Shown in pieces: positions 46,175-55,285 of a stretch of 64,000 nucleotides of DNA (position 1 is its first letter; every line of letters begins with the position of its first letter). The DNA is taken from NCBI GenBank assembly GCA_910583615.1, contig CAJTXP010000003.1:1-64000 (forward strand). Direction: 5' to 3'. The notes under the pieces are model-generated. The model was not told the origin of the DNA. It saw only the letters and a list, made by a program, of their open reading frames with translations, and ran no database searches. The translations under genes were made by a program, and so were the position numbers. The stretch is from an uncultured Lachnospiraceae bacterium (GTDB lineage Bacteria; Bacillota; Clostridia; Lachnospirales; Lachnospiraceae).

Positions 46175-47728
46175 TTGGAAAATAAGACCGTATTGCAGAT
46201 GAACCATATCATGAAGATCTATTCCAATGGTGTGGTGGCAAATGAAGATGTGAGCATAGAACTGAAAAAGGGGGAAATCCATGCTCTGCTGGGAGAGAAC
46301 GGCGCAGGAAAAAGTACGCTTATGAAGGTACTGTTCGGGATTGAAAGTCCGGATGAAGGGCAGATCCTTCTAGATGGAAAAGAGACGCAGATCCGTTCCC
46401 CGCAGGATGCCATCAGCAAAGGCATCGGCATGGTCCATCAGCATTTCATGCTGGTGCCGTCGCTGACGGTGGCGGAAAATATCATTCTCGGAGTCGAGCC
46501 CAGGAAAGGCGGGTACTTCATCGATATGGAGAAGGCGGTCCAGGAAGCGGAGGAGATTGCCAGGAAATATAATTTTGATATTGACGTAAGATCGAAGGTA
46601 GAAGAGATCCCGGTGGGGATCAAACAGAAAGTGGAAATTTTAAAGGCGCTGTACCGGGGAGCGGATATCCTGATTCTGGACGAGCCGACTGCCGTGCTGA
46701 CGCCGCAGGAAACGGACGAGCTGTTCATCCAGCTGGAGAAGCTCCGGGACAGCGGGCATACGATCATCTTTATCTCCCACAAGCTGGATGAGATCAAGAG
46801 GATCTGCGACCGTGCGACCATTATGAGAAGCGGAAGGAGCATGGGAACCTACGAGGTAAAGGATATTTCCACGGAGGAGATGTCCAGACTGATGGTGGGC
46901 AGGGAAGTCATTCTGACTTTTGACAAAAAACCGGCAATGCCTGCTGCAGTAATGATGAAAGTGAGAAATCTGTCAGTTCGAAACGGACAGGGGGTTCTGA
47001 AAGTGGACGATCTTTCCTTTGACCTGCGCGGCGGGGAGATCCTTGGTATTGCAGGCGTGGAAGGAAACGGTCAGTCTGAACTCATTGATTCTCTGACCGG
47101 ACTGAATAAAAGTTATAAAGGAAATATTTACATAAAAGACACAGATATTGAGAAGAGCAGCATTAAGGACATCCGGGAACTGAAGCTGGCGCATATTCCG
47201 GAGGACCGTATGACCAGCGGGTGTGCCGGCAATCTGAATATCCTGGAAAATCTGTTCTCCAATCAGTATACGGATCCGGCCTATTCCGGAAAAATGCTTC
47301 TGAAGATGAAGAAGATCCAGGAACGTTCCGGAGAACTGATCCAGGAATATCTGATCAAATGCAGATCCTGGAAACAGAATGTGGCCATGCTTTCCGGCGG
47401 AAACATCCAGAAAGTGATCGTGGCAAGGGAATTTTCCACAGGGCCGGACATCATCATCGCCAACCAGCCCACAAGAGGCGTGGACGTGGGAGCGGCGGAA
47501 TTCATCCGCAGGCGTCTGCTGGAATTCCGGGACGCGGGTTGCGCCGTGCTTCTGGTGTCGGCGGATCTGAATGAGGTGTTTTCCTTAAGCGACCGTCTGG
47601 CGGTCATGTATAAAGGAAAGTTCTCCGGCATGTTCACGGATGTGGAGGCGGTAACGGAGGAGGAGCTGGGCCAGTATATGCTGGGTTTAAAGCATCAGGA
47701 AAAGCAGGAGGGTGTGGTCTATGAATAG
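46175..47728 (+). CDS. BMP-type nucleoside ABC importer, ATP-binding protein
   Basis: 517 residues with two ABC domains, as in YufO/RbsA-like proteins. The first has Walker A GENGAGKSTLMK and Walker B LILDEPTAVLTP, but its signature segment reads VGIKQKVEIL. The second has a degenerate A-loop (GVEGNGQSEL), LSGGNIQKV and ANQPTRGVD. The TTG start at 46175 follows AGAGGTGG; the frame is open to 46094 without a site. The 136 nt before it hold imperfect hairpins. Confidence 0.92.
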   Translation: MENKTVLQMNHIMKIYSNGVVANEDVSIELKKGEIHALLGENGAGKSTLMKVLFGIESPDEGQILLDGKETQIRSPQDAISKGIGMVHQHFMLVPSLTVAENIILGVEPRKGGYFIDMEKAVQEAEEIARKYNFDIDVRSKVEEIPVGIKQKVEILKALYRGADILILDEPTAVLTPQETDELFIQLEKLRDSGHTIIFISHKLDEIKRICDRATIMRSGRSMGTYEVKDISTEEMSRLMVGREVILTFDKKPAMPAAVMMKVRNLSVRNGQGVLKVDDLSFDLRGGEILGIAGVEGNGQSELIDSLTGLNKSYKGNIYIKDTDIEKSSIKDIRELKLAHIPEDRMTSGCAGNLNILENLFSNQYTDPAYSGKMLLKMKKIQERSGELIQEYLIKCRSWKQNVAMLSGGNIQKVIVAREFSTGPDIIIANQPTRGVDVGAAEFIRRRLLEFRDAGCAVLLVSADLNEVFSLSDRLAVMYKGKFSGMFTDVEAVTEEELGQYMLGLKHQEKQEGVVYE

Positions 47729-48788
47729 TGCAAAACGTTTTGATATGTTCCGTATGTTTTTTTCCGTGCTGATCGCTCTTCTGATTTCCTTTGTGATCAT
47801 CTTTTTTGTCAGTGAAGAGCCGGTAACAGCCATCACTACGCTGATTACGGGACCTTTTAAAAGCAAACGGAATATGGGAAATGTCATTGAGTCCATGGTG
47901 CCGCTGATCTTCACGGGAACAGGCGTCTGTATTATGTTCTCTGCCAATCAGATCAATCTGGCTACCGAGGGCGGGTTCCATCTGGGCGGTCTGGTGGCTG
48001 CCGCAGTGGCACTGAAATTCGGTCTTCCGGCAGGTTTAAGCCCCGTCGTGGCCATCTGTCTCGCAGCGCTGGCAGGGGCGGTGTTCTGTACGATTCCGGC
48101 AGTCATGAAGATCAAGACCGGTTCTCCGGAGCTGGTGTCGTCGCTGATGATCAATTATCTGTCTCTGTGGCTGTGCACTTTTATATTGATGTATACCCTG
48201 CAGGATCCCAGTGTGGGTTCCGCATCTTATAAACTTCCGGCGGAATCAGAGCTTCCCACGATCGTCAAGGGAACCAATATCCATGCAGGGCTTTTACTGG
48301 CGCTTCTGGTGGCAGTGCTCGGATATGTATTTCTGTTCAAGACCCGCACCGGATATGAACTCCGGCTGACCGGTGAAAATGAGAATTTTGCCCGCTATTC
48401 GGGTATCAATATTGTGAAGGTGGTGCTGATTTCCCAGATGGTGGGCGGCATCATTGCCGGAATGGGAGGCGGTGTGGAGCTGCTGAGTCCCATCTATTCC
48501 AGATTTTCCTGGACGGCGCTTCTGGGCTACGGCTGGGATGCTATTATCATCTGCACCCTGGCAAAGAAGAATCCACTCTATACGCCGCTGGCGGCGCTGT
48601 TCCTGGCCTACCTTCGGACCGGTGCGTCGATCATGGCGCGCTATACGGACGTCACGCTGGAGATCGTGCAGATCACTCAGGGTATCATTATCCTTCTGGT
48701 CGTGGCGGAGCAGTTCTTAAGCGGCATGAAACACCGGATGATTGCGAAGGAAGCGAAAGCGTCCTTAAAAGAAGGGGAGGTGGCGTAA
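47721..48788 (+). CDS. BMP-type nucleoside ABC importer, permease 1
   Basis: 355 residues, about nine membrane helices (BPD_transp_2 family). TGTGVCIMFSANQINLATEG is the family core, and the GGIIAGMGGGVELL segment follows. The start overlaps the ATPase gene by 8 nt. Partner of the next gene in a heterodimeric channel. Confidence 0.92.
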   Translation: MNSAKRFDMFRMFFSVLIALLISFVIIFFVSEEPVTAITTLITGPFKSKRNMGNVIESMVPLIFTGTGVCIMFSANQINLATEGGFHLGGLVAAAVALKFGLPAGLSPVVAICLAALAGAVFCTIPAVMKIKTGSPELVSSLMINYLSLWLCTFILMYTLQDPSVGSASYKLPAESELPTIVKGTNIHAGLLLALLVAVLGYVFLFKTRTGYELRLTGENENFARYSGINIVKVVLISQMVGGIIAGMGGGVELLSPIYSRFSWTALLGYGWDAIIICTLAKKNPLYTPLAALFLAYLRTGASIMARYTDVTLEIVQITQGIIILLVVAEQFLSGMKHRMIAKEAKASLKEGEVA

Positions 48789-48789
48789 G

Positions 48790-49707
48790 ATGCTGGAAAG
48801 TTTGCTGAGTCCTGATTTCTTTAATGCCATTCTCCGGGCGACGACGCCGATTCTTTTTGCGGCGCTGGCATCTTCCGTTGCGTCCAAATCCGGCATTACC
48901 AATATGGCGCTGGAAGGCATCATGCTGTTTTCCGCACTTTTCGGCGTGATCTTTTCCGCCATGACCGGAAACTGGGCAGCAGGGCTTCTGCTGACCATGT
49001 TGGCAGGCGGTATCATCGGCCTTCTGCTGGCATTTTTTGTGCTGAACCTGAAGACGGATGAGATCCTGGCAGCCATTGCCATCAATCTGATGGCCACGGG
49101 CGGCACGGTGCTTCTGATGCTGGCGGTATCCGGGGACCGGGGTTCGTCCACTTCCATTGCCAGCCAGTCGGTACCGAGGCTCGTCATTCCCCTGGTCGAC
49201 CGGATTCCTTTCCTGGGCCAGATCCTTTCAGGCCAGAACGGCATGACCTATCTGGCGCTTCTGGCGGTTGCAGTGATGCATTTGTTCCTCTATAAGACCC
49301 CTCTGGGACTGAAGATCCGCGCGGTGGGCGAGAACAAGAACGCGGCGGAATCGGTAGGAATCAGTGCAAGAAAGATTCAGTATATTGCGCTGATCTTAAG
49401 CGGCGTGTTGGCCAGCATGGGCGGGTTCTTCCTGTCAGGCGGCTATATGAACATGTTTACGAAGGACATGTCAGCCGGAAAAGGATACATTGCTCTTGCA
49501 GCCAGCGCCATGGGCGGAGACACACCAATCGGCGCCTTTCTGGTGTCCCTTCTGTTCGGTGCAGCCCAGGCTCTGGCAAATATGATGCAGTTGACGGATA
49601 TTCCCCACGAACTGATCCAGATGGTGCCGTATCTGACCACGCTGGTCGGACTTGGAATCTACAGCTATACTGGATTGAAGAGACGCCAGAAGCTGGCCGG
49701 GAAATAA
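48790..49707 (+). CDS. BMP-type nucleoside ABC importer, permease 2
   Basis: 305 residues, eight to nine membrane helices. ATTPILFAALASSVASKSGI, TNMALEGIMLFSALFG and LALMASAMGG-like core (IALAASAMGGDTPIGAFL) are typical of the second permease. The start lies one base after the first permease stop, with GGGAGG ahead. A strong terminator ends the operon. Confidence 0.93.
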   Translation: MLESLLSPDFFNAILRATTPILFAALASSVASKSGITNMALEGIMLFSALFGVIFSAMTGNWAAGLLLTMLAGGIIGLLLAFFVLNLKTDEILAAIAINLMATGGTVLLMLAVSGDRGSSTSIASQSVPRLVIPLVDRIPFLGQILSGQNGMTYLALLAVAVMHLFLYKTPLGLKIRAVGENKNAAESVGISARKIQYIALILSGVLASMGGFFLSGGYMNMFTKDMSAGKGYIALAASAMGGDTPIGAFLVSLLFGAAQALANMMQLTDIPHELIQMVPYLTTLVGLGIYSYTGLKRRQKLAGK

Positions 49708-49712
49708 AAAAG

Positions 49713-49751
49713 ACGTCTGCAGGATGCACTGGATTCCTGCAGGCGTTTTTT
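49713..49751 (+). terminator. Terminator of the deoD-nucleoside importer operon
   Basis: ACGTCTGCAGGA (49713-49724) and TCCTGCAGGCGT (49735-49746), followed by a T run to 49751. Confidence 0.9.
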
Positions 49752-49810
49752 ACAGCCGGTTTCAAGGCCTTGACAGGGTCTGCTGCTGATGATTAAATTA
49801 AAAAATGAAA

Positions 49811-49856
49811 AAAATTTAAAAACACCCTGTTTTTGCCCCAGGGCATCCGTATACTG
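49811..49856 (+). promoter_or_regulatory. Candidate SigI-dependent promoter of the lipoprotein-cotH-sigI-rsgI operon
   Basis: An A-rich tract (49795-49822) is followed by ACACCC (49822-49827) and CGTA (49848-49851) about 20 nt later, a layout resembling published SigI promoters (A-tract, CCC-type -35, CGWA -10). A TATACT (49850-49855) overlaps it, so a housekeeping promoter is an alternative. Confidence 0.5.
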
Positions 49857-49890
49857 TAGTATAAAATAAAAAAGAAAAGGAGAGGTCGGT

Positions 49891-50910
49891 ATGAAAAGAA
49901 GAAACAGAGGAAAATTATGGGCAGGGATCCTGATCTTATGTGCGGGCCTGATGGCCGGATGTGCAGAAAAGCAGGAGGAGACAGCAGTCCTTACGGGCAG
50001 TGAGGCGGCAGTGCAGGAGAGCGGCGGAACGCTGGTCCTGAAAGTAAATCCGGAGATCGCAGTGGAGTATGACGAGAACAGAAAAGTGACCGCTGTGACC
50101 GGACGGAACGAAGACGGAAAGCAGATCGTGGAAAGCTATCAGGATTATATCGGGAAGGAATGCCATGAGGTGGTGGAAGACCTGGTAGGCCTGATCCATG
50201 AGGCCGGCTATTTTGTGGAGGAGGTCGAAGGCGAGAGCAGGAAGATTACTATCGAGATCGAGACAGGCTCCATTCTTCCGGAGGAAGATTTCGTGGATGA
50301 GATCGTGGCAGGCGTGCAGACCTATGTAAAGGATATGCAGCTTAACAGCCCGGTGGTCACAGGAGAAGAGAGCGGAGACGGAACGACGGACTTTGATATT
50401 TATGAACATGATTATGGAAATGAAGCGTACGAGGTGGTTGTTCCGGCCGATTCTCAGATAACGGATGAGCCTGCGGAAGATTCGGATGCGGGCGAGAGTG
50501 CGGACGCTGCAGCTCCTGCAGAAGAGAACGGCGCAGATACAGCAGCTCCTGCGCCGGATACAGGAAATGCAGCACAGGGCAGCGGTACAGGAAACACTCC
50601 GGCGTCGAACGGGAATCCTCCGGCGGCACAGGAGTCTCCCTATACCGATTATGAGACGCCGTACGAGGAAACGTCGCCCTTTACGGATTATGCGACCCCA
50701 TACGAGGAAGCATCGCCCTATACGGATTATGCGACGCCGTACGAGGAAGCGTCGCCCTATACGGATTATGCGACGCCGTACGAGGAAGCGTCGCCCTATA
50801 CGGATTATGCAACTCCGTATGAGGAAGCGTCCCCCTATACCGATTACCATCATGAAAGTCCGTATGAGGAAAGTCATTACGGGGATTCCGGCTACAGCCA
50901 TTACCACTGA
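49891..50910 (+). CDS. Repeat-tailed lipoprotein with RsgI-like extracytoplasmic domain
   Basis: 339 residues. Signal peptide and lipobox (GLMAGCAE). Residues 45-155 (LVLKVNPEIAVEYDENRKV, VTGRNEDGKQIVESY) resemble the extracytoplasmic domain that follows the membrane helix in RsgI proteins, including the RsgI encoded 3.2 kb downstream. A Pro/Ala/Glu linker leads to five 13-residue repeats of the form SPYTDYATPYEEA and a His/Tyr-rich tail. GGAGAGG precedes the start. First gene of an operon with cotH, sigI and rsgI. Proposed role: an envelope-exposed partner of RsgI and possible CotH substrate; this is inference. Confidence 0.85.
   Translation: MKRRNRGKLWAGILILCAGLMAGCAEKQEETAVLTGSEAAVQESGGTLVLKVNPEIAVEYDENRKVTAVTGRNEDGKQIVESYQDYIGKECHEVVEDLVGLIHEAGYFVEEVEGESRKITIEIETGSILPEEDFVDEIVAGVQTYVKDMQLNSPVVTGEESGDGTTDFDIYEHDYGNEAYEVVVPADSQITDEPAEDSDAGESADAAAPAEENGADTAAPAPDTGNAAQGSGTGNTPASNGNPPAAQESPYTDYETPYEETSPFTDYATPYEEASPYTDYATPYEEASPYTDYATPYEEASPYTDYATPYEEASPYTDYHHESPYEESHYGDSGYSHYH
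50635..50874 (+). repeat. 39-bp coding tandem repeats in the lipoprotein gene
   Basis: Five units (50635-50829) encode SPYTDYATPYEEA with small changes in units 1 and 2, followed by a partial sixth (SPYTDYHHESPYEES). The last units are nearly identical at DNA level, which points to recent expansion. Confidence 0.92.
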
Positions 50911-50987
50911 TATTGTGTGGTATGATTCGTTATCCGGCGTTTGAAAACTGCTGAACAAGAAGCGCTGAGGGAAAGGAGGGACAGTCC

Positions 50988-52388
50988 ATGTGCAGATCCG
51001 GAGGCATGCGCCGAATGAGTATTCTGAGTGTCAGCCTGGCTGTCCTCCTTCTGGTCTTCTGTATGAAACGGGCGGCTCAGGCAGATCCGGCCCATCCGGA
51101 ATACGCATCGCTCCTGTTCGACGACAGCAGAGTGCATACGATTGACATTCAGATGGAGGACTGGGAAGGTTTTCTGGAGCAGGCTTCCCGGAAGGAATAC
51201 AGCTCCTGTACCATCGTCATAGACGGTGAGATCTGTGAGCAGGCGGGGATCCGTGTCAAAGGACACAATTCCAGAAAGCTCATTGAAAAATACGGATGGG
51301 ACCGCTACAGCCTGAAGGTGGAGTTTGATCATTATATCCCGGGACAGAGCTATCACGGCCTGGATAAGCTGGCGCTTGATACCTCTTTTCAGGACAACAG
51401 CTATCTGAAAAGCTATCTGACCTATGACATGATGGCCCATATGGGAGTGCCGTCGCCTCTTACCAGCTATGTGTGGGTGACGGTGAACGGCAGTCCCTGG
51501 GGACTGTATCTGGCCGTGGAGGAACCGGAGGATGCGTTTGCACACAGGAACTACGGGGACGATCACGGACAGCTCTACAAGCCGGATTATAAAAGTCTGG
51601 AGGATGAAAATGCAGACGTTGCCCTGCGCTATGTGGATGATGATCCGGACAGCTACGAGAATATCTTCCGGAAAGCCAGGTTTGAGGTGTCTGAGGCTGA
51701 AAAGCTGGCATTGATCCGGTCTTTGAAATGTCTTTCCGAAGGAGAAGCGCTGGAAGAGGCGGTGGACGTGGAAGAGGTCCTGCGATATTTCGCCGTACAG
51801 GTGTTCGTTGTCAATCTGGACAGTTATCTGGGGCGTACCGGACACAATTATTTTCTCTATGAAGAGGGAGGAAGGATCCAGATGCTGCCGTGGGATTACA
51901 ATCTTGCCTACGGGACCTATACGCTGGGAATGCCGGATCCGGAGAATAACGCGGAAAAATACGTGAATTATCCCATTGATACGCCCGCTGAGGGAGAAGT
52001 CATGAAAAAGCGTCCGCTGTTTCATCAGCTGATGCTGCAGGAAGAGTATTTCAGGGAATACCACAGACAGTTTGATCATTTTCTGAAGACCTATTTTGAA
52101 AATGGGGTCTTTGAACAGAAAGTGGATGAGATCACGGAGCTGATCAGTCCGTATGTGTCGAAGGATCCTACAGCGTTCTGCTCTTTTGAGGATTATGAGA
52201 CAGGGGTGGAGACGATCCGGAATTTCTGTCTGCTCCGGGCAGAGAGCGTACGGGGGCAGCTGAATGGAGAGATCCCTTCCACGATCCGCGGGCAGTCCGT
52301 GGATCAAAGCAGCTTCGTGGATGCATCCTCCGTCTGGATTTCGGATATGGGGGAGATCGCGGATCTGAAAGAAAAACAAAAAGAATAA
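50988..52388 (+). CDS. cotH: CotH-family protein kinase
   Basis: 466 residues. An N-terminal signal/anchor (SILSVSLAVLLLVFCM) places it outside the membrane. The CotH kinase domain follows: VHTIDIQMEDWEGFLEQ, the G(I)RVKGHNSR basic motif, SLKVEFDHYIPGQSYHGLDK, YLTYDMMAHMGVPSPLTSYV, GLYLAVEE, NLDSYLGRTGHNYFLYE, and the metal-binding PWDYNLAYG. B. subtilis CotH phosphorylates repeat-rich spore-coat proteins CotB and CotG. Here the kinase is encoded between a repeat-tailed lipoprotein and sigI-rsgI. AAAGGAGGG precedes the start. Confidence 0.9.
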   Translation: MCRSGGMRRMSILSVSLAVLLLVFCMKRAAQADPAHPEYASLLFDDSRVHTIDIQMEDWEGFLEQASRKEYSSCTIVIDGEICEQAGIRVKGHNSRKLIEKYGWDRYSLKVEFDHYIPGQSYHGLDKLALDTSFQDNSYLKSYLTYDMMAHMGVPSPLTSYVWVTVNGSPWGLYLAVEEPEDAFAHRNYGDDHGQLYKPDYKSLEDENADVALRYVDDDPDSYENIFRKARFEVSEAEKLALIRSLKCLSEGEALEEAVDVEEVLRYFAVQVFVVNLDSYLGRTGHNYFLYEEGGRIQMLPWDYNLAYGTYTLGMPDPENNAEKYVNYPIDTPAEGEVMKKRPLFHQLMLQEEYFREYHRQFDHFLKTYFENGVFEQKVDEITELISPYVSKDPTAFCSFEDYETGVETIRNFCLLRAESVRGQLNGEIPSTIRGQSVDQSSFVDASSVWISDMGEIADLKEKQKE

Positions 52389-52405
52389 ATCAGGGGAAGT
52401 GCAGT

Positions 52406-53137
52406 ATGAATGAAGAACATGTCCTTGTCAGCCAGGTATATGCGGCGAAGGAGGATATGGCGGCAGCAGACCGGCTGATCAGCAGTTATCTTCCTTTTAT
52501 CAAATCAGAGACGGCAAAATATCTGAAAAGGCCGCTGATTGAGGAAAATGATGATGAACTGAGTATTGCCATGATCGCGTTTCATGAGGCGGTCAGAGGA
52601 TATACAAAAGGCAGAGGGGCTTTTCTGCCTTTTGCTTCCATGTTGATCAGGAGCCGTCTGACGGATCATGTAAGGCGGGAGAGAAGGCACAGAGGGCATC
52701 TGTCACTGGATATGCCCATAGGAGAAGAGGGAGACGGGGATACGCTGGGAATGCAGCTTTCGGCGGGAGAGAACGGGCAGGAAGCATACATAAGCCGGGA
52801 TGCCACAAGAGCGGAGATCGAGGAGCTGGCCCGTCAGCTGGAGAGCTTTGGAGTCAGCTTTACCGATGTGGCAGAGAACTGCCCCCGCCAGAAGCGTACG
52901 CTCCATGCATGTCAGAAAGTCATGGAATATGCAAAAGGAAATTCCGGGCTTCTGGAAGAATTTCTGCGCACGAAAAGACTTCCCGCTGTACGGCTTTCCA
53001 GAGAATGCCATGTGGAAAAAAAGACACTGGAGCGGCACCGGAAATATCTGGTGGCATTGTTTCTGATCTGCACCAACGGATATGAGATGATCCGGGGGCA
53101 TCTGAAGTGCGTGCTGAAAGGAGGGTCAGACCGGTGA
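52406..53137 (+). CDS. sigI: RNA polymerase sigma factor SigI
   Basis: 243 residues. Region 2 lies in residues 15-90 (RLISSYLPFIKSETAKYL, LSIAMIAFHEAVRGYTKGRG, FLPFASMLIRSRLTDHVRRE). The SigI-specific C-terminal helical domain replaces region 4 (FTDVAENCPRQKRTLHACQ, LSRECHVEKKTLERHRKYLV). It directs transcription of envelope or polysaccharide genes in relatives. AGGGGAAG precedes the start, and the stop overlaps rsgI (GTGA). Confidence 0.93.
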   Translation: MNEEHVLVSQVYAAKEDMAAADRLISSYLPFIKSETAKYLKRPLIEENDDELSIAMIAFHEAVRGYTKGRGAFLPFASMLIRSRLTDHVRRERRHRGHLSLDMPIGEEGDGDTLGMQLSAGENGQEAYISRDATRAEIEELARQLESFGVSFTDVAENCPRQKRTLHACQKVMEYAKGNSGLLEEFLRTKRLPAVRLSRECHVEKKTLERHRKYLVALFLICTNGYEMIRGHLKCVLKGGSDR

Positions 53138-54252
53138 AGTATATCATAATGGAATGTCATGCCAGCTATGCGGTGCTGCTGGATGAAAAAGGCCGCTTTT
53201 TAAAAGCAGCCAACCGCCAGTATCAGATCGGGCAGACTGTGGAGGATCCGGTCCTGATGAAGGAATCCGGTCTGGGGAAAAAGGTAAAGCTGCGGGCTGT
53301 CATGGGGATCGCAGCGGCAGCCGCCTGTTTTCTGCTGGCATTTACCGGTTATTACCGGGATTATATGGTAAGGGATGCGTCCATCTGTCTGACAATCAAC
53401 CCGTCCGTGCGTCTGGAGCTGAACCGGAAGGGTCAGGTGATGCGTGTTTCCGGAGTAAATGAGGACGGCAGGAAGCTGCTGGAAGGATACCGTCAGGGCA
53501 GCAGGGACCGGCTGGATGTGACGAAGGAGCTCATCGGGCGAGCCGTGGAGATGGGCTATCTGTCCGCGGGCGGCAGGGTCGTGCTGGATATCGATGCGCC
53601 GGATGAGGCGGTCTTTCAGAAATACGGCGTGGAACTGCGTACAGGCCTGTCAGAATATCTGAAGGATGATCTGGAGGTGGAGATCGAGATCATCCGACAT
53701 GAGAACGGTGCGGAGGAGACTTCAGAGCCGCTGCAGAAACCGGAAGAGGGACAGACGCCTTCGCCTGTGGAGATTGAGATCGAGAGAAAGGAATTTCAGG
53801 AACTGTCTCCGGAAGAACCGGATCCGGCAGAAACCGCGCCGGAGACTGCTGAACCGAAGCAGGAAGAGACGGCCCCGGAGACGAAGAGCAGATGCGAACA
53901 GCCCCGGCAGGATACTACACAGGGGGAGACGTCTGGACATAAGGATATTCCTGCGGAAGAAAATGCTTCTGCGCCGGAAAGCGGCTCAGATCATGACGGA
54001 GATTCCGGATACGAAGCGGGTCCGGATTATGAGAACGGTTCGAATTATGGAGAAGGTCCGGACTATGAGAACGGTTCGAATTATGGGGAAGGCTCGGACT
54101 ACGACAGCGGTTCGAATTATGGAGAAGGTCCGGACTATGACAGCGGTTCGAATTATGGGGAAGGCTCGGACTACGACAGCGGTTCGCACTATGGGGAAGG
54201 CTCGAACCATGACGGAGATTCCGGTTATGACAGTCTGTCCGATTATGAGTAG
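53134..54252 (+). CDS. rsgI: RsgI-type anti-sigma factor with repeat tail
   Basis: 372 residues from a GTG overlapping the sigI stop. Residues 1-45 form the cytoplasmic RsgI_N domain (MECHASYAVLLDEKGRFLKA) that holds SigI. A membrane helix spans about 53-74. The extracytoplasmic domain (CLTINPSVRLELNRKGQVMR, SGVNEDGRKLLEG) resembles that of the lipoprotein encoded upstream. After a Glu/Pro-rich linker come five 12-residue repeats (GPDYENGSNYGE type) and an acidic Ser/Tyr tail. No carbohydrate-binding module is attached, unlike cellulolytic clostridia, so its signal is probably different. Confidence 0.92.
   Translation: MKYIIMECHASYAVLLDEKGRFLKAANRQYQIGQTVEDPVLMKESGLGKKVKLRAVMGIAAAAACFLLAFTGYYRDYMVRDASICLTINPSVRLELNRKGQVMRVSGVNEDGRKLLEGYRQGSRDRLDVTKELIGRAVEMGYLSAGGRVVLDIDAPDEAVFQKYGVELRTGLSEYLKDDLEVEIEIIRHENGAEETSEPLQKPEEGQTPSPVEIEIERKEFQELSPEEPDPAETAPETAEPKQEETAPETKSRCEQPRQDTTQGETSGHKDIPAEENASAPESGSDHDGDSGYEAGPDYENGSNYGEGPDYENGSNYGEGSDYDSGSNYGEGPDYDSGSNYGEGSDYDSGSHYGEGSNHDGDSGYDSLSDYE
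54019..54198 (+). repeat. 36-bp coding tandem repeats in rsgI
   Basis: Five units encode 12-residue blocks of the form G(P/S)DY(E/D)(N/S)GSNYGE. Units 3-5 alternate between two variants, suggesting duplication of a 72-bp pair. Confidence 0.92.
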
Positions 54253-54329
54253 AAAACAGAGAGATTCCGGGACCGGACGGGAAGCGTACGGCATGCTTTG
54301 TGAACGGTCCCGAAAGAGGAGGGCTGTTT

Positions 54330-54938
54330 TCAGGAAAGGATCCGTGCCTGTGCGAAATATTCCGGCAGGTGGAAATTGGGTTCCGGTGCCTGGATGGGAG
54401 CGAAGCTGGCGAAATGCGTCCGGCCTTCGCTCTCTTTTATTTTGTAGAAATTACAGGTAAACATACTGTCGGTATGTAAGGACAGTCCCGGATAAACGCC
54501 GGTGATCAGGGACAGAGGGATCGTCAGGCGGACGCTCCAGGCATGCTCCCGGACCTGCGCCCTGCAGGAAAGCCCTTCCTTAAGCGCCCCGGAAAAAGGC
54601 ATGCGCTCTCTGCGGTCCTGTCCGTGGCAGGCGAGCATGGCGCCGTTGGCGTTCATCTCAAAATTCAGGTAACAGGGCTTCTCTTCCTCCGGTGAAAAAC
54701 AGAAAAAAGCTTCCATGGCGGAATCCAGATAGACCGGATCCCCGTCCCGGGTATAGCTGCGGCAGGGATCTTCCTCCTGACATACCATTTCCAGAAGGAA
54801 CCCCTGCTCCGGCAGGAATCCAAGACGGCCGGAAGTGACCGGCCGGTAATCGCCGCCCCAGTTGAACTGGTCCACGAAGAAGACGGGGCAGCAGGAAAGG
54901 GTTTCGGGGGTTGTTAAAGTCAATACATCATATGTCAT
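54330..54938 (-). CDS. Carbohydrate-binding family 9-like protein
   Basis: 202 residues without a signal peptide. WGGDYRPVTSGRLGF, LEMVCQEEDPCRSY, EAFFCFSPEEEKPCYLNFEMN and NFYKIKESEGRTHFASFAP follow the pattern of CBM9-like/DOMON-type beta-sandwich proteins found beside glycan genes in clostridia. Start 54938 follows AGGAG. It is divergent from the GH112 gene and convergent with rsgI. Role unknown. Confidence 0.65.
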   Translation of the reverse strand: MTYDVLTLTTPETLSCCPVFFVDQFNWGGDYRPVTSGRLGFLPEQGFLLEMVCQEEDPCRSYTRDGDPVYLDSAMEAFFCFSPEEEKPCYLNFEMNANGAMLACHGQDRRERMPFSGALKEGLSCRAQVREHAWSVRLTIPLSLITGVYPGLSLHTDSMFTCNFYKIKESEGRTHFASFAPIQAPEPNFHLPEYFAQARILS

Positions 54939-55192
54939 AGGGGTCACTCCTTTTCGTACTTTGCGTCTGCGGATATGGCTGTGCCGCTTTGACGGCAGGT
55001 ATAAACTGATTCTAACAAAATGCAGAAAAGAATACAAGAGCCGGTTTTTTCTGTTATACTGTTATCAGCAGCAATCATGCAGGCCGGGAAACGGCTTCAA
55101 AGGTATGGATTGCCTATACGTATGAAACAGTTACGGTTCCCCTCTGCGCAGACCGAAATCTTTTTTGATAAAAAAAAGCGCCGATTCTCCTA

Positions 55193-55221
55193 TTGCCGGA
55201 GGACAGAAAACTGTATATACT
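55193..55221 (+). promoter_or_regulatory. Promoter of the GH112 gene
   Basis: TTGCCG (55193-55198), 17-nt spacer, TATACT (55216-55221), 64 nt before the start. A further TATACT at 55055-55060 may belong to another promoter. The 347-nt gap 54939-55285 otherwise shows no gene. Confidence 0.6.
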
Positions 55222-55285
55222 TAAGGACAGAAGAAACGGTTGTTTGCAGGAACGATGTTATACAGGAGGAAACGGGGGGCAGGAA

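Noticed and set aside
49936..52379. Long minus-strand frames opposite the repeat lipoprotein and cotH
   Set aside because: Arg/Ile-rich repeats simply mirror the 39-bp coding repeats; motifs on the plus strand are convincing.
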